This document shows positions 53,817-63,255 of a stretch of DNA of 64,000 nucleotides, piece by piece. The notes below the pieces were generated by a model that saw nothing but the letters and a program-made list of their open reading frames with translations, was not told the origin of the DNA and did no database searches. The stretch covers positions 1-64,000 of the forward strand of contig SVEN01000011.1 of the NCBI GenBank assembly GCA_015057365.1. The letters are read 5' to 3'. Each line of letters starts with the position of its first letter. Positions within the stretch are counted from its first letter, which is position 1. The DNA is from Lachnospiraceae bacterium (GTDB lineage Bacteria > Bacillota > Clostridia > Lachnospirales > Lachnospiraceae). A program made the translations under genes and the position numbers.

Positions 53817-56800
53817 GGTATTTGATTCGGTGAATCCACCGCAGGAGCTGCGTCGGGCATTTGACGAAGTCGAGGTTTTAAAATTGAGCGCTTCCCGCCA
53901 TTCGGGGGGAGTGACGGTACATATCGAAAGCCAACGGTTACTGGAGTATCATACGGTGCGGCAGCTGGAAAAGGTGTTAAACGACCAGTTTTTTAAGGGC
54001 ATGGATAAGCGTGCGACGGTGGCGGAACATTACAAATTGTCCGCGCAATACACGCCGGAATCTATTTGGGACCATTATCAGGAATCCATTCGGGAGGAAC
54101 TGGGTGCAGACAGTCGTTTAAATGCCAATTATTTAAACTGTGCAGAGGTGTATGTAACGGGAACGGAGCTGCATCTTAAGACGGAGGATACGTTTATAAA
54201 TCGACATATCGGAGAGGAAGTAAAGAGCTGCATTGAGGAGCTCTTTTTGTCACGCTTTGAAGTACCGCTTCGTGTAGTTAACGAGTTTTATGAGACAGAA
54301 AAGCCGGAGGTTGAGAACGGGGATGGTCCGGTACGACCGGCTTATGAGTTTTATACCAAGGACAAGCTTCGCAGTATGGGTGTAATGCCGGCAAAGAATG
54401 AGGAGGAGGAATATGCCGGAGAGGGAGAAAATACCGATGCAAACGGTTCCGGACAAGGTGCGAACAGTCAGAACGGTACAGCAGACGCTGCGGCAAAGAG
54501 TGCTGATGGTACAATCGGACAAGTGCAAAGTGCAGAAAAAGTTTCCGGACAAACAGCCGGAGCAAACGGACAAGTTACTGCAGGACAGTCGAATGAAAAG
54601 GCAGAAAAGGCAGGTGCCGATAAAAAATCCGATGACAAGGGCGGCAAGGCAGATTTTAAGAAGTTTGAACGAAACGGCAATTATACCCCGAAGAAAAAGA
54701 TTCCGGAAGACCCGGATATTTTCTACGGAAAGCCGTTTGACGGAGAGTTAAGCCCAATTTCCGATGTGGATGACGGTTTCGGCGACTATGTAATTCGCGG
54801 TAAGATTATTAAGTTTGAGGAGCGGGAGCTTCGTAACGAAAAGCTGCTGTTTATGTTCCAGATTACGGACTTTACCAATTCTATCGGGGCGAAAATCTTC
54901 GTTCGTAAGGAAGAAGCGGATGACCTTCGGGGAAAACTGAAGCCGGGTAAATTCGTGCTGATGAAGGGACAGGTCATGTTTGATACCTATGAAAAGGAAG
55001 TGTCCGTGGGTGTCATTTACGGCATGAAAAACATTAAAGACTTCACGAAAAAGCGCATGGATACGGCGGATCGGAAGCGCATCGAGCTTCATGCCCATAC
55101 GAAGATGAGTGATATGGATGCGGTGGTGGACCCGAAGGTACTGGTAAAGACTGCCTTTGAATGGGGCATGCCGGGTGTTGCCATTACGGACCACGGTGTA
55201 GTGCAGGCCTTCCCGGAAGCAAACCACGCCATTAATCCGAAGGATTATAAGGACGACGAAGAAAAAATGCAACGCGCCAAGGATTTCAAAATTATTTACG
55301 GCGTGGAGGCATATCTGGTAGATGATATATTAGAGCCGGTGCGGGACAGTAAAGGGCAGTTTCTTGACAGCGGTTTTGTGGTATTTGATATCGAGACTAC
55401 GGGATTCGGTGCGGAGCGTGACCGGATTATCGAAATCGGCGCGGTGAAGGTAGAAAACGGAAAGATTACGGATAAGTATTCCACTTTTGTGAATCCGAAG
55501 GTACCGATTCCTCCGCGTATCGAAGAACTGACCGGTATCAAGGATTCCATGGTTATGGATTCCCCGGAAATCGAAGTGATTTTACCGGAGTTTATGGAGT
55601 TTTGCTCCGGCTGTACATTAGTTGCTCACAATGCTTCCTTTGATACGGGCTTTATTCGTACCAATGCGGAGCGCTTGGGACTGACCTATGATTTTACGGT
55701 TGTTGATACAGTTGGTCTTGCCAGAGCGCTGCTTCCGGGACTTAGCCGGTTTAAGCTGGATGTGGTGGCCAGAGAACTGGGTGTATCGTTGGAAAATCAT
55801 CACCGTGCGGTGGACGATGCCAAGGCAACGGCAGATATATTCGTAAAGTTTCTGGAACGTTTGAAGGAGCGCAATGTTGTGACATTGGACGAGGTCAACG
55901 AGGTATGTAAGCCGACGCCGGAAATGATTAAGAAAATGCCGACCTACCATGCCATTATTTTGTGTCAGAACGAGACGGGACGAATTAATTTATATCGTCT
56001 GGTTTCTCTTTCCCATATCGAATATTATGCGAGGCGGCCGCGTATTCCGAAGAGTTTGTTCCTTGAGAACAGGGAAGGCCTCATTATCGGCTCCGCCTGT
56101 GAAGCGGGAGAGCTGTACCAGGCGATTTTACGAGAGTCTCCGCAGAATGAAATCGAGCGTTTGTGCGAGTTCTATGATTATTATGAGATTCAGCCTCTCG
56201 GCAACAATCAGTTTATGATTGCGGATGAGAAGCATGAAAACATCAAGTCCGAAGAGGATTTGATTGCCATTAATAAAAAGATTATTGCCCTAGGTGAGCA
56301 GTACAACAAACCGGTGGCGGCTACCTGTGACGTGCATTTCTTAAATCCGGAGGATGAGGTATACCGTCGTATTATCATGTCCTGTAAGGGCTTTGCGGAC
56401 GCGGATAATCAGGCACCTCTGTACTTCCGTACCACGGAAGAGATGCTTGCGGAGTTTTCCTATCTGGGACAGGAAAAAGCGGAAGAGGTAGTTCTGGATA
56501 ATCCGCAGAAGATTGCGGATATGATTGAATATGTGTCCCCTATTCACCCGGATAAATGTCCGCCGGTCATTGAGGATTCCGATAAGACCCTGCGTAAGAT
56601 TTGTTATGATAAGGCCCATTCCATGTACGGGGAAACTCTGCCGGGCATTGTAGAAGAGCGTCTGGAGCATGAGTTAAATTCCATTATTAAGAACGGTTTC
56701 GCCGTGATGTATATTATTGCCCAGAAGCTGGTGTGGAAGTCCAATGAGGACGGATATCTGGTAGGCTCCCGAGGGTCCGTAGGTTCCTCCTTTGTGGCCA

Positions 56801-58470
56801 CTATGTCCGGTATTACGGAGGTAAATCCGCTGCCGGCTCACTATTATTGTACCGAATGCTTCTTCTCGGATTTTGATTCCGAGGAGGTAAAGGACTGCCA
56901 GAAGCGTGGTTTGTCGGGCTGTGATATGCCGGACAGAATCTGTCCGAATTGCGGAAAACCGCTGACAAAGGACGGTCACGATATTCCGTTTGAAACTTTC
57001 CTTGGATTCTACGGCGATAAGGAGCCGGATATCGACCTTAATTTCTCCGGTGAATATCAGGCGAAGGCTCATGACTATACGGAGGTTATCTTCGGTAAGG
57101 GACAAACCTTCCGTGCTGGAACGATAGCTACCCTGGCGGAAAAGACGGCCTACGGTTATGTGTTAAAGTATAACGAAGAACACGGTATTACCATGCGTAA
57201 GGCGGAGATAGAACGTATTTCCACCGGATGTGTCGGGGTACGTCGTTCCACCGGTCAGCATCCGGGCGGTATTATCGTACTTCCGATCGGGCATGAAATA
57301 TATAAATTTACACCGGTCCAGCGTCCGGCAAACGATATGACCACGAAAACGGTTACTACCCACTTTGATTACCATTCCATCGACCACAACCTGCTGAAGC
57401 TTGATATTCTGGGACACGATGATCCGACCATGATTCGTCGATTGGAGGATTTGACGGGCGTGGATGCAAAGCAGATTCCGTTAGACGATCCGAAGGTAAT
57501 CTCTTTGTTCTCCTCTACGGAAGCACTGGGCATTACACCGGACGACATCGGAGGGTGTGACCTGGGTAGTCTCGGGCTTCCGGAGCTGGGTACACCGTTC
57601 GTTATGCAGATGTTACGTGATACAAAGCCGAAAAGCTTTTCGGACATGATACGTATTTCCGGACTGTCTCATGGTACGGACGTGTGGTTAAATAATACAC
57701 AGCTGCTGATTCAGGAGGGAAAGTGTACCCTGTCCAATGCTATCTGTACCCGAGACGATATTATGGTATTCCTTATTTATCAGGGCGTGGAAAACGGTTT
57801 GGCCTTCAAAATTATGGAGAGTGTACGAAAGGGTAAGGGCCTGACGCCGGAAATGGAAGAGGCTATGATTGCTCAGGGTATTCCGGACTGGTATATTTGG
57901 TCCTGTAAGCAGATTAAGTACATGTTCCCGAAGGCTCATGCCTGTGCGTACGTAATGATGGCCTTCCGCGTGGCCCACTTTAAGATTTATTATCCGTTGG
58001 CGTATTATGCTGCATTCTTCGGCATCCGTGCGAAAGCCTTCAGCTACGAAACCATGTGTCTCGGTAAAGAGGTACTGGAGCGGAATATGAAGGAAATTAA
58101 GAAAAAAATGGATACAAAGACCGCCTCTCCGAAGGACGAAGACTCCTACAATGATATGAAGATTGTACAGGAGATGTACGCAAGAGGCTATGACTTTATG
58201 CCGATTGATTTGTTTCGGGCAAAAGCCCACGCTTTCCAGATTATCGACGGAAAGCTGATGCCGTCCTTTGACAGTATCGACGGTGTCGGTGAGACAGCGG
58301 CGGAGCAGATTGAGGAAGCGGCAAAGGACGGTCCTTTCCTGTCCCAGGACGACTTCCGTACCCGTTGTAAAATCAGCCAGACCATTGCGGACCAGATGGG
58401 AGATTTGGGGCTTTTAGGCGATATCCCGAAGTCCAATCAGATGTCGCTGATGGATTTGTTTTCGATGTAA
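53803..58470 (+). CDS. polC: DNA polymerase III subunit alpha, Gram-positive PolC type
   Basis: Replicative DNA polymerase with built-in proofreading. The 1555-residue protein is about 100 longer than typical PolC. In order: N-terminal domains (about 1-195); a low-complexity Gly/Ala/Ser/Gln/Lys linker (about 205-300); an OB-fold (about 325-410); a PHP domain beginning HAHTKMSDMDAVV; a DEDD exonuclease starting FVVFDIETTGFG (about 525) and inserted in the PHP domain; and the polymerase palm with PDIDLNFSGEYQ (about 1085) and VGSRGSVGSS. A CTEC..CPNCG zinc-like cluster lies near 1025-1055. It overlaps ispG by 14 bases. Confidence 0.97.
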   Translation: MKLYEVFDSVNPPQELRRAFDEVEVLKLSASRHSGGVTVHIESQRLLEYHTVRQLEKVLNDQFFKGMDKRATVAEHYKLSAQYTPESIWDHYQESIREELGADSRLNANYLNCAEVYVTGTELHLKTEDTFINRHIGEEVKSCIEELFLSRFEVPLRVVNEFYETEKPEVENGDGPVRPAYEFYTKDKLRSMGVMPAKNEEEEYAGEGENTDANGSGQGANSQNGTADAAAKSADGTIGQVQSAEKVSGQTAGANGQVTAGQSNEKAEKAGADKKSDDKGGKADFKKFERNGNYTPKKKIPEDPDIFYGKPFDGELSPISDVDDGFGDYVIRGKIIKFEERELRNEKLLFMFQITDFTNSIGAKIFVRKEEADDLRGKLKPGKFVLMKGQVMFDTYEKEVSVGVIYGMKNIKDFTKKRMDTADRKRIELHAHTKMSDMDAVVDPKVLVKTAFEWGMPGVAITDHGVVQAFPEANHAINPKDYKDDEEKMQRAKDFKIIYGVEAYLVDDILEPVRDSKGQFLDSGFVVFDIETTGFGAERDRIIEIGAVKVENGKITDKYSTFVNPKVPIPPRIEELTGIKDSMVMDSPEIEVILPEFMEFCSGCTLVAHNASFDTGFIRTNAERLGLTYDFTVVDTVGLARALLPGLSRFKLDVVARELGVSLENHHRAVDDAKATADIFVKFLERLKERNVVTLDEVNEVCKPTPEMIKKMPTYHAIILCQNETGRINLYRLVSLSHIEYYARRPRIPKSLFLENREGLIIGSACEAGELYQAILRESPQNEIERLCEFYDYYEIQPLGNNQFMIADEKHENIKSEEDLIAINKKIIALGEQYNKPVAATCDVHFLNPEDEVYRRIIMSCKGFADADNQAPLYFRTTEEMLAEFSYLGQEKAEEVVLDNPQKIADMIEYVSPIHPDKCPPVIEDSDKTLRKICYDKAHSMYGETLPGIVEERLEHELNSIIKNGFAVMYIIAQKLVWKSNEDGYLVGSRGSVGSSFVATMSGITEVNPLPAHYYCTECFFSDFDSEEVKDCQKRGLSGCDMPDRICPNCGKPLTKDGHDIPFETFLGFYGDKEPDIDLNFSGEYQAKAHDYTEVIFGKGQTFRAGTIATLAEKTAYGYVLKYNEEHGITMRKAEIERISTGCVGVRRSTGQHPGGIIVLPIGHEIYKFTPVQRPANDMTTKTVTTHFDYHSIDHNLLKLDILGHDDPTMIRRLEDLTGVDAKQIPLDDPKVISLFSSTEALGITPDDIGGCDLGSLGLPELGTPFVMQMLRDTKPKSFSDMIRISGLSHGTDVWLNNTQLLIQEGKCTLSNAICTRDDIMVFLIYQGVENGLAFKIMESVRKGKGLTPEMEEAMIAQGIPDWYIWSCKQIKYMFPKAHACAYVMMAFRVAHFKIYYPLAYYAAFFGIRAKAFSYETMCLGKEVLERNMKEIKKKMDTKTASPKDEDSYNDMKIVQEMYARGYDFMPIDLFRAKAHAFQIIDGKLMPSFDSIDGVGETAAEQIEEAAKDGPFLSQDDFRTRCKISQTIADQMGDLGLLGDIPKSNQMSLMDLFSM

Positions 58471-58549
58471 GCGTAGTTTGTATGGTGCATTCGAAAATGA
58501 GGTTGAAATCAGGAAAACAGCGTTTGTGAAAAACGATAGGAGGGAGACT

Positions 58550-60007
58550 ATGAGAAAGAAAATGAAAGGCTACAAAAGTATAGCACTGATGCTTAGTTGT
58601 GTTCTGTGCCTGGCGCTGTCCGGTTGTTCCGGAAAAGAAAAGGACAAGATGCAGGACACGGAGACCAGGCTTACCGAGGCAGCCCCGGAAGTCACGGGAG
58701 CTGTTGAGAATGCCGGAAATGCAGAGGATGCCGGAAATGCAGGCACTGTCGGGAACGGTGAAGCTGACGGTTCCGGCATCAACACGAATGTGACCGGTTC
58801 CGAACTGCAGGAAATGACCATACTTGCAAAAGCGGATTTTAACGGAGATGGGGTTGACGACTATATATGTGCAAAGGAAGTAGACAAATCCGGGTTGATG
58901 CAGGATATGCGCATGGTGATAAAAGATGACTCGGAAGACATTTCTTTGCAGGTTCCGCAAACGGTTACCATTACCTGCTATCAGGAGAGCGGCACAGAGT
59001 TTACCGTTTCCTGTAACGGCTTAGATCTCGGAACCACAACTCTGGATGAAAAACCGGCCTACGGTACTTTAGGACACTATTTGGAAACGACCATGGGGAT
59101 GGAGAAAGAAGGGAATGCTTATCGCTATACCATAAGCGGAAGTGAGTTTTCTTTGCTGGATGCGGAATGTCACGGCGGGTATGCCATCTGGTGCAGGGGA
59201 AAATTCTATGTGGAAGGAAAGGAGTACGCAGCATCCTGGACGCAGGAATACAGTCTGGGGAAATGGGTGCTTACTTCTATGGAGCTTCCGATGTGGAATG
59301 TAAACGGACCGAACACCGGGTGGGGCTTGGGCAAGGGAGAAATGACGGAGACAGAGAAGGAAAGATGTTATGTCGGGTATCTGGATGAGGCGTTCTGTTA
59401 TCGGGACAAGGATATACTGGAGGATTTTGACGGAGACGGAACACTTGACCGTATTTTTCGAGATCGTTCGGACAACGTAAGCTACACCATTCATTTCGGG
59501 AACGGGAAAGAATTATTAATTACAGACGATGCAATCGGGGACTGGATTAACTGGTATGTTTGGCAGGCAAACGAAGAGACGACAATGTTTTTGTTTCAGG
59601 AATCCGGTTCGGGTACCGGCGGAGGCTGGACGATACTGCATCTTTATATGCAGACGGAGGACGGGCTGGTACCGATGGAATTACCGGAGGGACCGACGCT
59701 TATAGCGGAGGTTGTGTCGGAGCGACAGATTGCTCTATACCGGAACGAAGAGAAGGTTGCTACGTTTCATCTGGATGAAGGCTACACCTTTCGTGATTTG
59801 TCCGTGGAGGAATGGCTGGAATGGTATACGACGGAAGAGAGCGGAGCGCATGTTTTACAGATATCTTCGTATGATGAATTTCATATTATGGACGACAGGA
59901 TTCAATGGCGTACCCACATGGGAGACAGATGGGGCGCGTTTTGTTTGGCCTGGGACACAAAGTATGTGGACGGAGCCTGGGAAATCATCGATGTTATGCA
60001 GAGGTAG
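58550..60007 (+). CDS. Lipoprotein with calcium-type DxNxDG repeats
   Basis: A 485-residue putative surface lipoprotein. The lipobox LALSGC ends the signal peptide near residue 24. A low-complexity Glu/Ala/Gly/Asn stretch (about 45-80) follows. Two EF-hand-like loops, ADFNGDGVDD (about 95) and EDFDGDGTLD (about 290), resemble FG-GAP or dockerin calcium motifs. The remainder is rich in Trp and Tyr and predicted beta. No function is assigned. AGGAGGG precedes the ATG at 58550; the reading from 58478 is rejected. Confidence 0.8.
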   Translation: MRKKMKGYKSIALMLSCVLCLALSGCSGKEKDKMQDTETRLTEAAPEVTGAVENAGNAEDAGNAGTVGNGEADGSGINTNVTGSELQEMTILAKADFNGDGVDDYICAKEVDKSGLMQDMRMVIKDDSEDISLQVPQTVTITCYQESGTEFTVSCNGLDLGTTTLDEKPAYGTLGHYLETTMGMEKEGNAYRYTISGSEFSLLDAECHGGYAIWCRGKFYVEGKEYAASWTQEYSLGKWVLTSMELPMWNVNGPNTGWGLGKGEMTETEKERCYVGYLDEAFCYRDKDILEDFDGDGTLDRIFRDRSDNVSYTIHFGNGKELLITDDAIGDWINWYVWQANEETTMFLFQESGSGTGGGWTILHLYMQTEDGLVPMELPEGPTLIAEVVSERQIALYRNEEKVATFHLDEGYTFRDLSVEEWLEWYTTEESGAHVLQISSYDEFHIMDDRIQWRTHMGDRWGAFCLAWDTKYVDGAWEIIDVMQR

Positions 60008-60115
60008 TAACAGGCGGTGCGTTTACGGAATCGACATAGGTGGCAGTTGAATATATGCTGTAATTAACAGATAATTCGAAAAATAGTTAAACTTTAAGAA
60101 AAAGTAAAAAATGGC

Positions 60116-60144
60116 TTGCAATTTGTGATTACCTGTTGTATAAT
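60116..60144 (+). promoter_or_regulatory. Sigma-A promoter for the tRNA-Glu pair
   Basis: TTGCAA (60116-60121), a 17-bp spacer and consensus TATAAT (60139-60144), 16 bases before the first tRNA. Confidence 0.8.
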
Positions 60145-60160
60145 CTGTTTTGCAAGTTAT

Positions 60161-60232
60161 GGCTCGTTGGTCAAGCGGTCAAGACGTCGCCCTCTCACGG
60201 CGAAAACAGCGGTTCGATTCCGCTACGAGCTG
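60161..60232 (+). tRNA. tRNA-Glu (anticodon CUC), copy 1
   Basis: A 72-base cloverleaf. The acceptor stem GGCTCGT pairs with ACGAGCT (first pair G-U), the anticodon stem TCGCC pairs with GGCGA around the loop CTCTCAC, and the T arm is AGCGG-TTCGATT-CCGCT. Loop position 33 is T and 34-36 are CTC, which reads GAG. No CCA is encoded. Confidence 0.95.
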
Positions 60233-60265
60233 CTCATCCTTAGGATGATAAATTGAATAGGTTAT

Positions 60266-60337
60266 GGCTCGTTGGTCAAGCGGTCAAGACGTCGCCCTCT
60301 CACGGCGAAAACAGCGGTTCGATTCCGCTACGAGCTG
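60266..60337 (+). tRNA. tRNA-Glu (anticodon CUC), copy 2
   Basis: Identical base for base to copy 1, with the same CTC anticodon and no encoded CCA. The pair is followed by a terminator. Confidence 0.95.
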
Positions 60338-60371
60338 CTCTGTATTTTTGATACAGCCCAACCCCGAAGAA

Positions 60372-60400
60372 GCACTTATGAAAATAAGTGTTTTTTTGTT
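60372..60400 (+). terminator. Rho-independent terminator after the tRNAs
   Basis: CACTTAT (60373-60379) pairs with ATAAGTG (60384-60390) around GAAA, followed by seven T residues. Confidence 0.9.
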
Positions 60401-60443
60401 TTTACAGAATCAAAATTCTTAAAATGCAAAGGAGAAAATGCTT

Positions 60444-60794
60444 ATGAAGAAATGGTACGATGAAGAATATGAATGGGAAATTGAAGTTATCGGCTTTAAT
60501 AAAGACAATGACGAAACAGAGCGTTTTTGCCGAAACGGCGAACAAATTGGAGATAAGTATACTTGTACCTACGGGTGTCCGGTGAATGCGCAGGGCTATG
60601 GTATTTGTTCAAAAACAATGACACTCTTGTTTCCGATTATGGAGGCAGTCAGAAGCGGAGGAAGTCTTGTTAATATCGGCGGAGACAGCGAATACAGTAA
60701 AGTTGTCATGTGTCCGGACGGGTGTGTATTGTTTCGGATTACAGCGAAGAAGTTGGAGAATGAGAACTTTTATCAGGGGAAGTTTTTTGAGTAA
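60444..60794 (+). CDS. TIGR04076-like small protein
   Basis: A 116-residue protein resembling the TIGR04076 family of unknown function: an N-terminal beta strand, a middle CP..AQGYGICSKTMTLLFPIMEAVRSGG region and a final VVMCPDGCVLFRITAK strand. Cysteines recur but form no clear metal site. ATG 60444 is nine bases after GGAG, while ATG 60438 is only three bases after it, so 60444 is preferred. Confidence 0.6.
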   Translation: MKKWYDEEYEWEIEVIGFNKDNDETERFCRNGEQIGDKYTCTYGCPVNAQGYGICSKTMTLLFPIMEAVRSGGSLVNIGGDSEYSKVVMCPDGCVLFRITAKKLENENFYQGKFFE

Positions 60795-60843
60795 AGAGTA
60801 AGAGTGTTATGTTAAAGAGTATGAAACTATATGGAGGCAGTAT

Positions 60844-61947
60844 ATGGCAAAAAAAATCAGGAAAATAGCATTATACATATTATTTGTACTAGTTTCTTTA
60901 TTGGTTCTTTTTGTTCTCGGAACCTTTATTTTTCATAAAATCAAGTCAAAACAAGAGCTTGAGTTATTAAAAGAGCACGGCTACTATAATCCGGTCTTTA
61001 TAGGAGAGTATTCCTTAAATGTGGCGGTATTCGGTAAGGAAGACGGGGCACATACCATTGTGGGACTTGCCGGGCTTGGAATGGGTGAATTTTCGGTTGC
61101 GGAAAGGCAGATGACAGCGTGCCTTGAGGAGGAGAACCTGGTGGTGTTTGTGGACCGGGCGGGGTATGGTTTCAGTGACGACACGAATCACGCCATGACG
61201 CTTTCCTATATTGTGGAGGATTATCGGAAGGCCTTACAGAATGCAGGGATTGACGGTCCGTACATTCTTATGCCGCATTCCATCGGAGGAGCTTACGCCA
61301 ATTATTGGGTCAGCCATTATCCGGAGGAAATTGAGGCAATTGTCTTTGTGGATGGATCGCAGCTTTCTGCGAATGCGTTTGAGGAAGAGGAAGTAAGAGA
61401 GAAGGTGAGCTTTGGCGACCGGATGCTGGCTGTTCTTGCAAAGCTGGGACTGAGCCGATATGTGTTACACGAGTATTTGTACCGGTATCCGGATAATTAT
61501 TCCGAAGAAGAGCAGTACCTTGGTGATGCGTTGTACCTCTTGACGATGGATTCGGTTGCACCGATTTCCGAAGCAAATTTATTGGCAAGGAATGCGCAGG
61601 AGGCTTTTAGCGGAATTGTGACAAACGAGGTTCCGAAACTCTATATTTGTGCCAGTTGGGGATTTTCAAGTAAGGAAGATTTGGAAGAATATCAGAAATG
61701 GATTAACCGTCAGATTGAAATAAACGATTTGGATTTGCCGTTACGTCAAACGGAGTTTGAGGACGAGGAACAATTGCAAGAGATTCTCGATAATTTTGAA
61801 AATAGCAGAAAGGAAACGATATATCCTTATGCGGAGAAGATGGGAAACTGTCAGGTGATTTGTCTGGCCGGAGACCATATGATTTACGAACAGAAGCCGG
61901 TAGAATGCGGTCAACTGATAAAAGAGTTTATTGATACGTTAAAATGA
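60844..61947 (+). CDS. Alpha/beta hydrolase, membrane-anchored
   Basis: A 367-residue alpha/beta-hydrolase. One N-terminal transmembrane helix (about 9-31) anchors the enzyme domain. The nucleophile elbow is PHSIGG (Ser near residue 145), with a proline where GHSxG is usual. FVDRAGYGFSDD precedes it, and the catalytic histidine is in AGDHMIYE near the end. The substrate is unknown. GGAGGCAGTAT precedes the ATG. Confidence 0.85.
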   Translation: MAKKIRKIALYILFVLVSLLVLFVLGTFIFHKIKSKQELELLKEHGYYNPVFIGEYSLNVAVFGKEDGAHTIVGLAGLGMGEFSVAERQMTACLEEENLVVFVDRAGYGFSDDTNHAMTLSYIVEDYRKALQNAGIDGPYILMPHSIGGAYANYWVSHYPEEIEAIVFVDGSQLSANAFEEEEVREKVSFGDRMLAVLAKLGLSRYVLHEYLYRYPDNYSEEEQYLGDALYLLTMDSVAPISEANLLARNAQEAFSGIVTNEVPKLYICASWGFSSKEDLEEYQKWINRQIEINDLDLPLRQTEFEDEEQLQEILDNFENSRKETIYPYAEKMGNCQVICLAGDHMIYEQKPVECGQLIKEFIDTLK

Positions 61948-61974
61948 AAAGAGTAGGAATAGGAGGAACAGTGA

Positions 61975-62673
61975 ATGAGTAAGGTAAATATTTTACATTT
62001 AATCGAAGGAGCTAAGGAAGCAGAAGGCTTGACGGTCATTATTGACGTGTTCCGGGCCTTTTCGTTGGAGTGTTATTTATATGACATGGGTGTGAAAGAA
62101 ATCCGTCCCATCGGATCCGTAGAGGATGCGTTTGTGTTAAACAAAGAACTGCCAGGCAGCGTATTAATCGGAGAACGTCACGGGAAAAAGTGCGAGGGCT
62201 TTGACTTCGGAAATTCGCCGTCTACAGTGCGTCCTGAGGAGGTAAAGGGAAAGACTATACTTCATACCACCAGCGCCGGAACACAAGGAATTGTAAATGC
62301 GACAGGAGCTTCGGAGATTATTACCGGAAGTCTTGTGAATGCTAAGGCAGTAGCCGAATACATAAAGAAAAGTCAGCCGGATACGGTTTCTTTGGTTTGT
62401 ATGGGGTACGCCGGTGTGCGCCCCGCGGCAGAGGATGAGCTTTGCGCGGAATATATCAAAAGTTTGGTGGAAGGCGTAGAATTGCCTGATTATGAGCAAC
62501 GTATAGCTGATTTACAAAAACACGGCGGAGAGCATTTCTTTGACGAAGAGCAACAGGAAGTTTACCCGAAAGAGGATTTCTTTATGTGTGTGAAGTACGA
62601 TAAGTTTCCGTTTGTAATTCATGTTGAAAAGGACGAAATGGGATTTATTACAAGGCGGGAGTTTGTATTATAG
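61975..62673 (+). CDS. 2-phosphosulfolactate phosphatase family protein (ComB-like)
   Basis: A 232-residue protein of the ComB fold. Family motifs are VIIDVFRAFS near residue 21, LIGERHGKKCEGFDFGNSP near 64-82, and TTSAGTQGI with SLVNAKAVAEYI. In methanogens ComB makes sulfolactate for coenzyme M; many bacterial homologues have other, unknown phosphatase substrates. No other coenzyme M genes are present, so a generic phosphatase role is more likely. AGGAGG precedes the ATG. Confidence 0.85.
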   Translation: MSKVNILHLIEGAKEAEGLTVIIDVFRAFSLECYLYDMGVKEIRPIGSVEDAFVLNKELPGSVLIGERHGKKCEGFDFGNSPSTVRPEEVKGKTILHTTSAGTQGIVNATGASEIITGSLVNAKAVAEYIKKSQPDTVSLVCMGYAGVRPAAEDELCAEYIKSLVEGVELPDYEQRIADLQKHGGEHFFDEEQQEVYPKEDFFMCVKYDKFPFVIHVEKDEMGFITRREFVL

Positions 62674-62682
62674 GAGAACAAC

Positions 62683-63171
62683 ATGGCGTACGATTGTGGA
62701 TTTGAAAAAGAGAACAATTGGTTCCGGTATCGGGCGGCAGCAATTATTGTGGAAGACGGCTGCGTCTTGTTTGCCGGGAATGAAAGAGAAAATTACTATT
62801 ATTCCATCGGTGGCGGAGTTCATATGAATGAGACGGCGGAAGATGCTGTGATACGAGAAGTGTTCGAAGAAACGGGCGTTCACTATGAAGTGGACCGATT
62901 GGCAGTGATTCACGAGAATTTCTTTGACGGGGACGGATCTTTAGATGGTCGTTCCTGTCATGAGGTGGCGTTCTATTTTCTCATGAAGCCGCGAGGGACG
63001 AAGGAGTTAAACAGTAACAGTTATACCGGCGGATTTAAGGAAAATATGTATTGGATTCCGGTTGATGAGTTGGATCAACATGTGGCGTATCCGACCTTTA
63101 TGAAGGAATATCTGGCGAAGATGCCGAAGGAGGTTGTGCATATTGTGACCAATGAGAGGGAGGATGTTTGA
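62683..63171 (+). CDS. NUDIX hydrolase
   Basis: A 162-residue nucleotide-diphosphate hydrolase. The Nudix box GGVHMNETAEDAVIREVFEETGV (about 46-68) has the required Arg and Glu residues. The C-terminal part contains YWIPVDEL, common in ADP-ribose or NDP-sugar types; the substrate is undetermined. It starts ten bases after the ComB-like gene and is probably co-transcribed. Confidence 0.9.
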   Translation: MAYDCGFEKENNWFRYRAAAIIVEDGCVLFAGNERENYYYSIGGGVHMNETAEDAVIREVFEETGVHYEVDRLAVIHENFFDGDGSLDGRSCHEVAFYFLMKPRGTKELNSNSYTGGFKENMYWIPVDELDQHVAYPTFMKEYLAKMPKEVVHIVTNEREDV

Positions 63172-63190
63172 TCCATTATAATTTTTAGAC

Positions 63191-63221
63191 TTGACCTTAC
63201 CCCTGGGGCAAGGTGTATGCT
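63191..63221 (+). promoter_or_regulatory. MerR-type promoter with spacer palindrome
   Basis: TTGACC (63191-63196), a 19-bp spacer and TATGCT (63216-63221). A 21-bp dyad (63194-63214, ACCTTACCC-CTG-GGGCAAGGT with one mismatch per arm) sits in the spacer, the layout recognised by MerR-family activators that twist over-long promoters. No merR gene is in the window. Confidence 0.7.
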
Positions 63222-63255
63222 GTATAAAAAGATTACTCATACAGGGGGAGAAATG

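Larger units (their letters stand above)
60161..60337 (+). repeat. Tandem tRNA-Glu duplication
   Basis: The two 72-base tRNA genes are identical and start 105 bases apart. The shared flank TTATG before and CTC after shows that the duplicated unit was slightly larger than the tRNA. Confidence 0.9.

Noticed and set aside
60272-60463. 63-residue frame across the second tRNA
   Set aside because: It runs through the tRNA and its terminator and has no ribosome-binding site.
63217-63255. Upstream start for the NlpC/P60-like gene
   Set aside because: The ATG at 63217 lies within the -10 box of the MerR-type promoter and lacks a ribosome-binding site.
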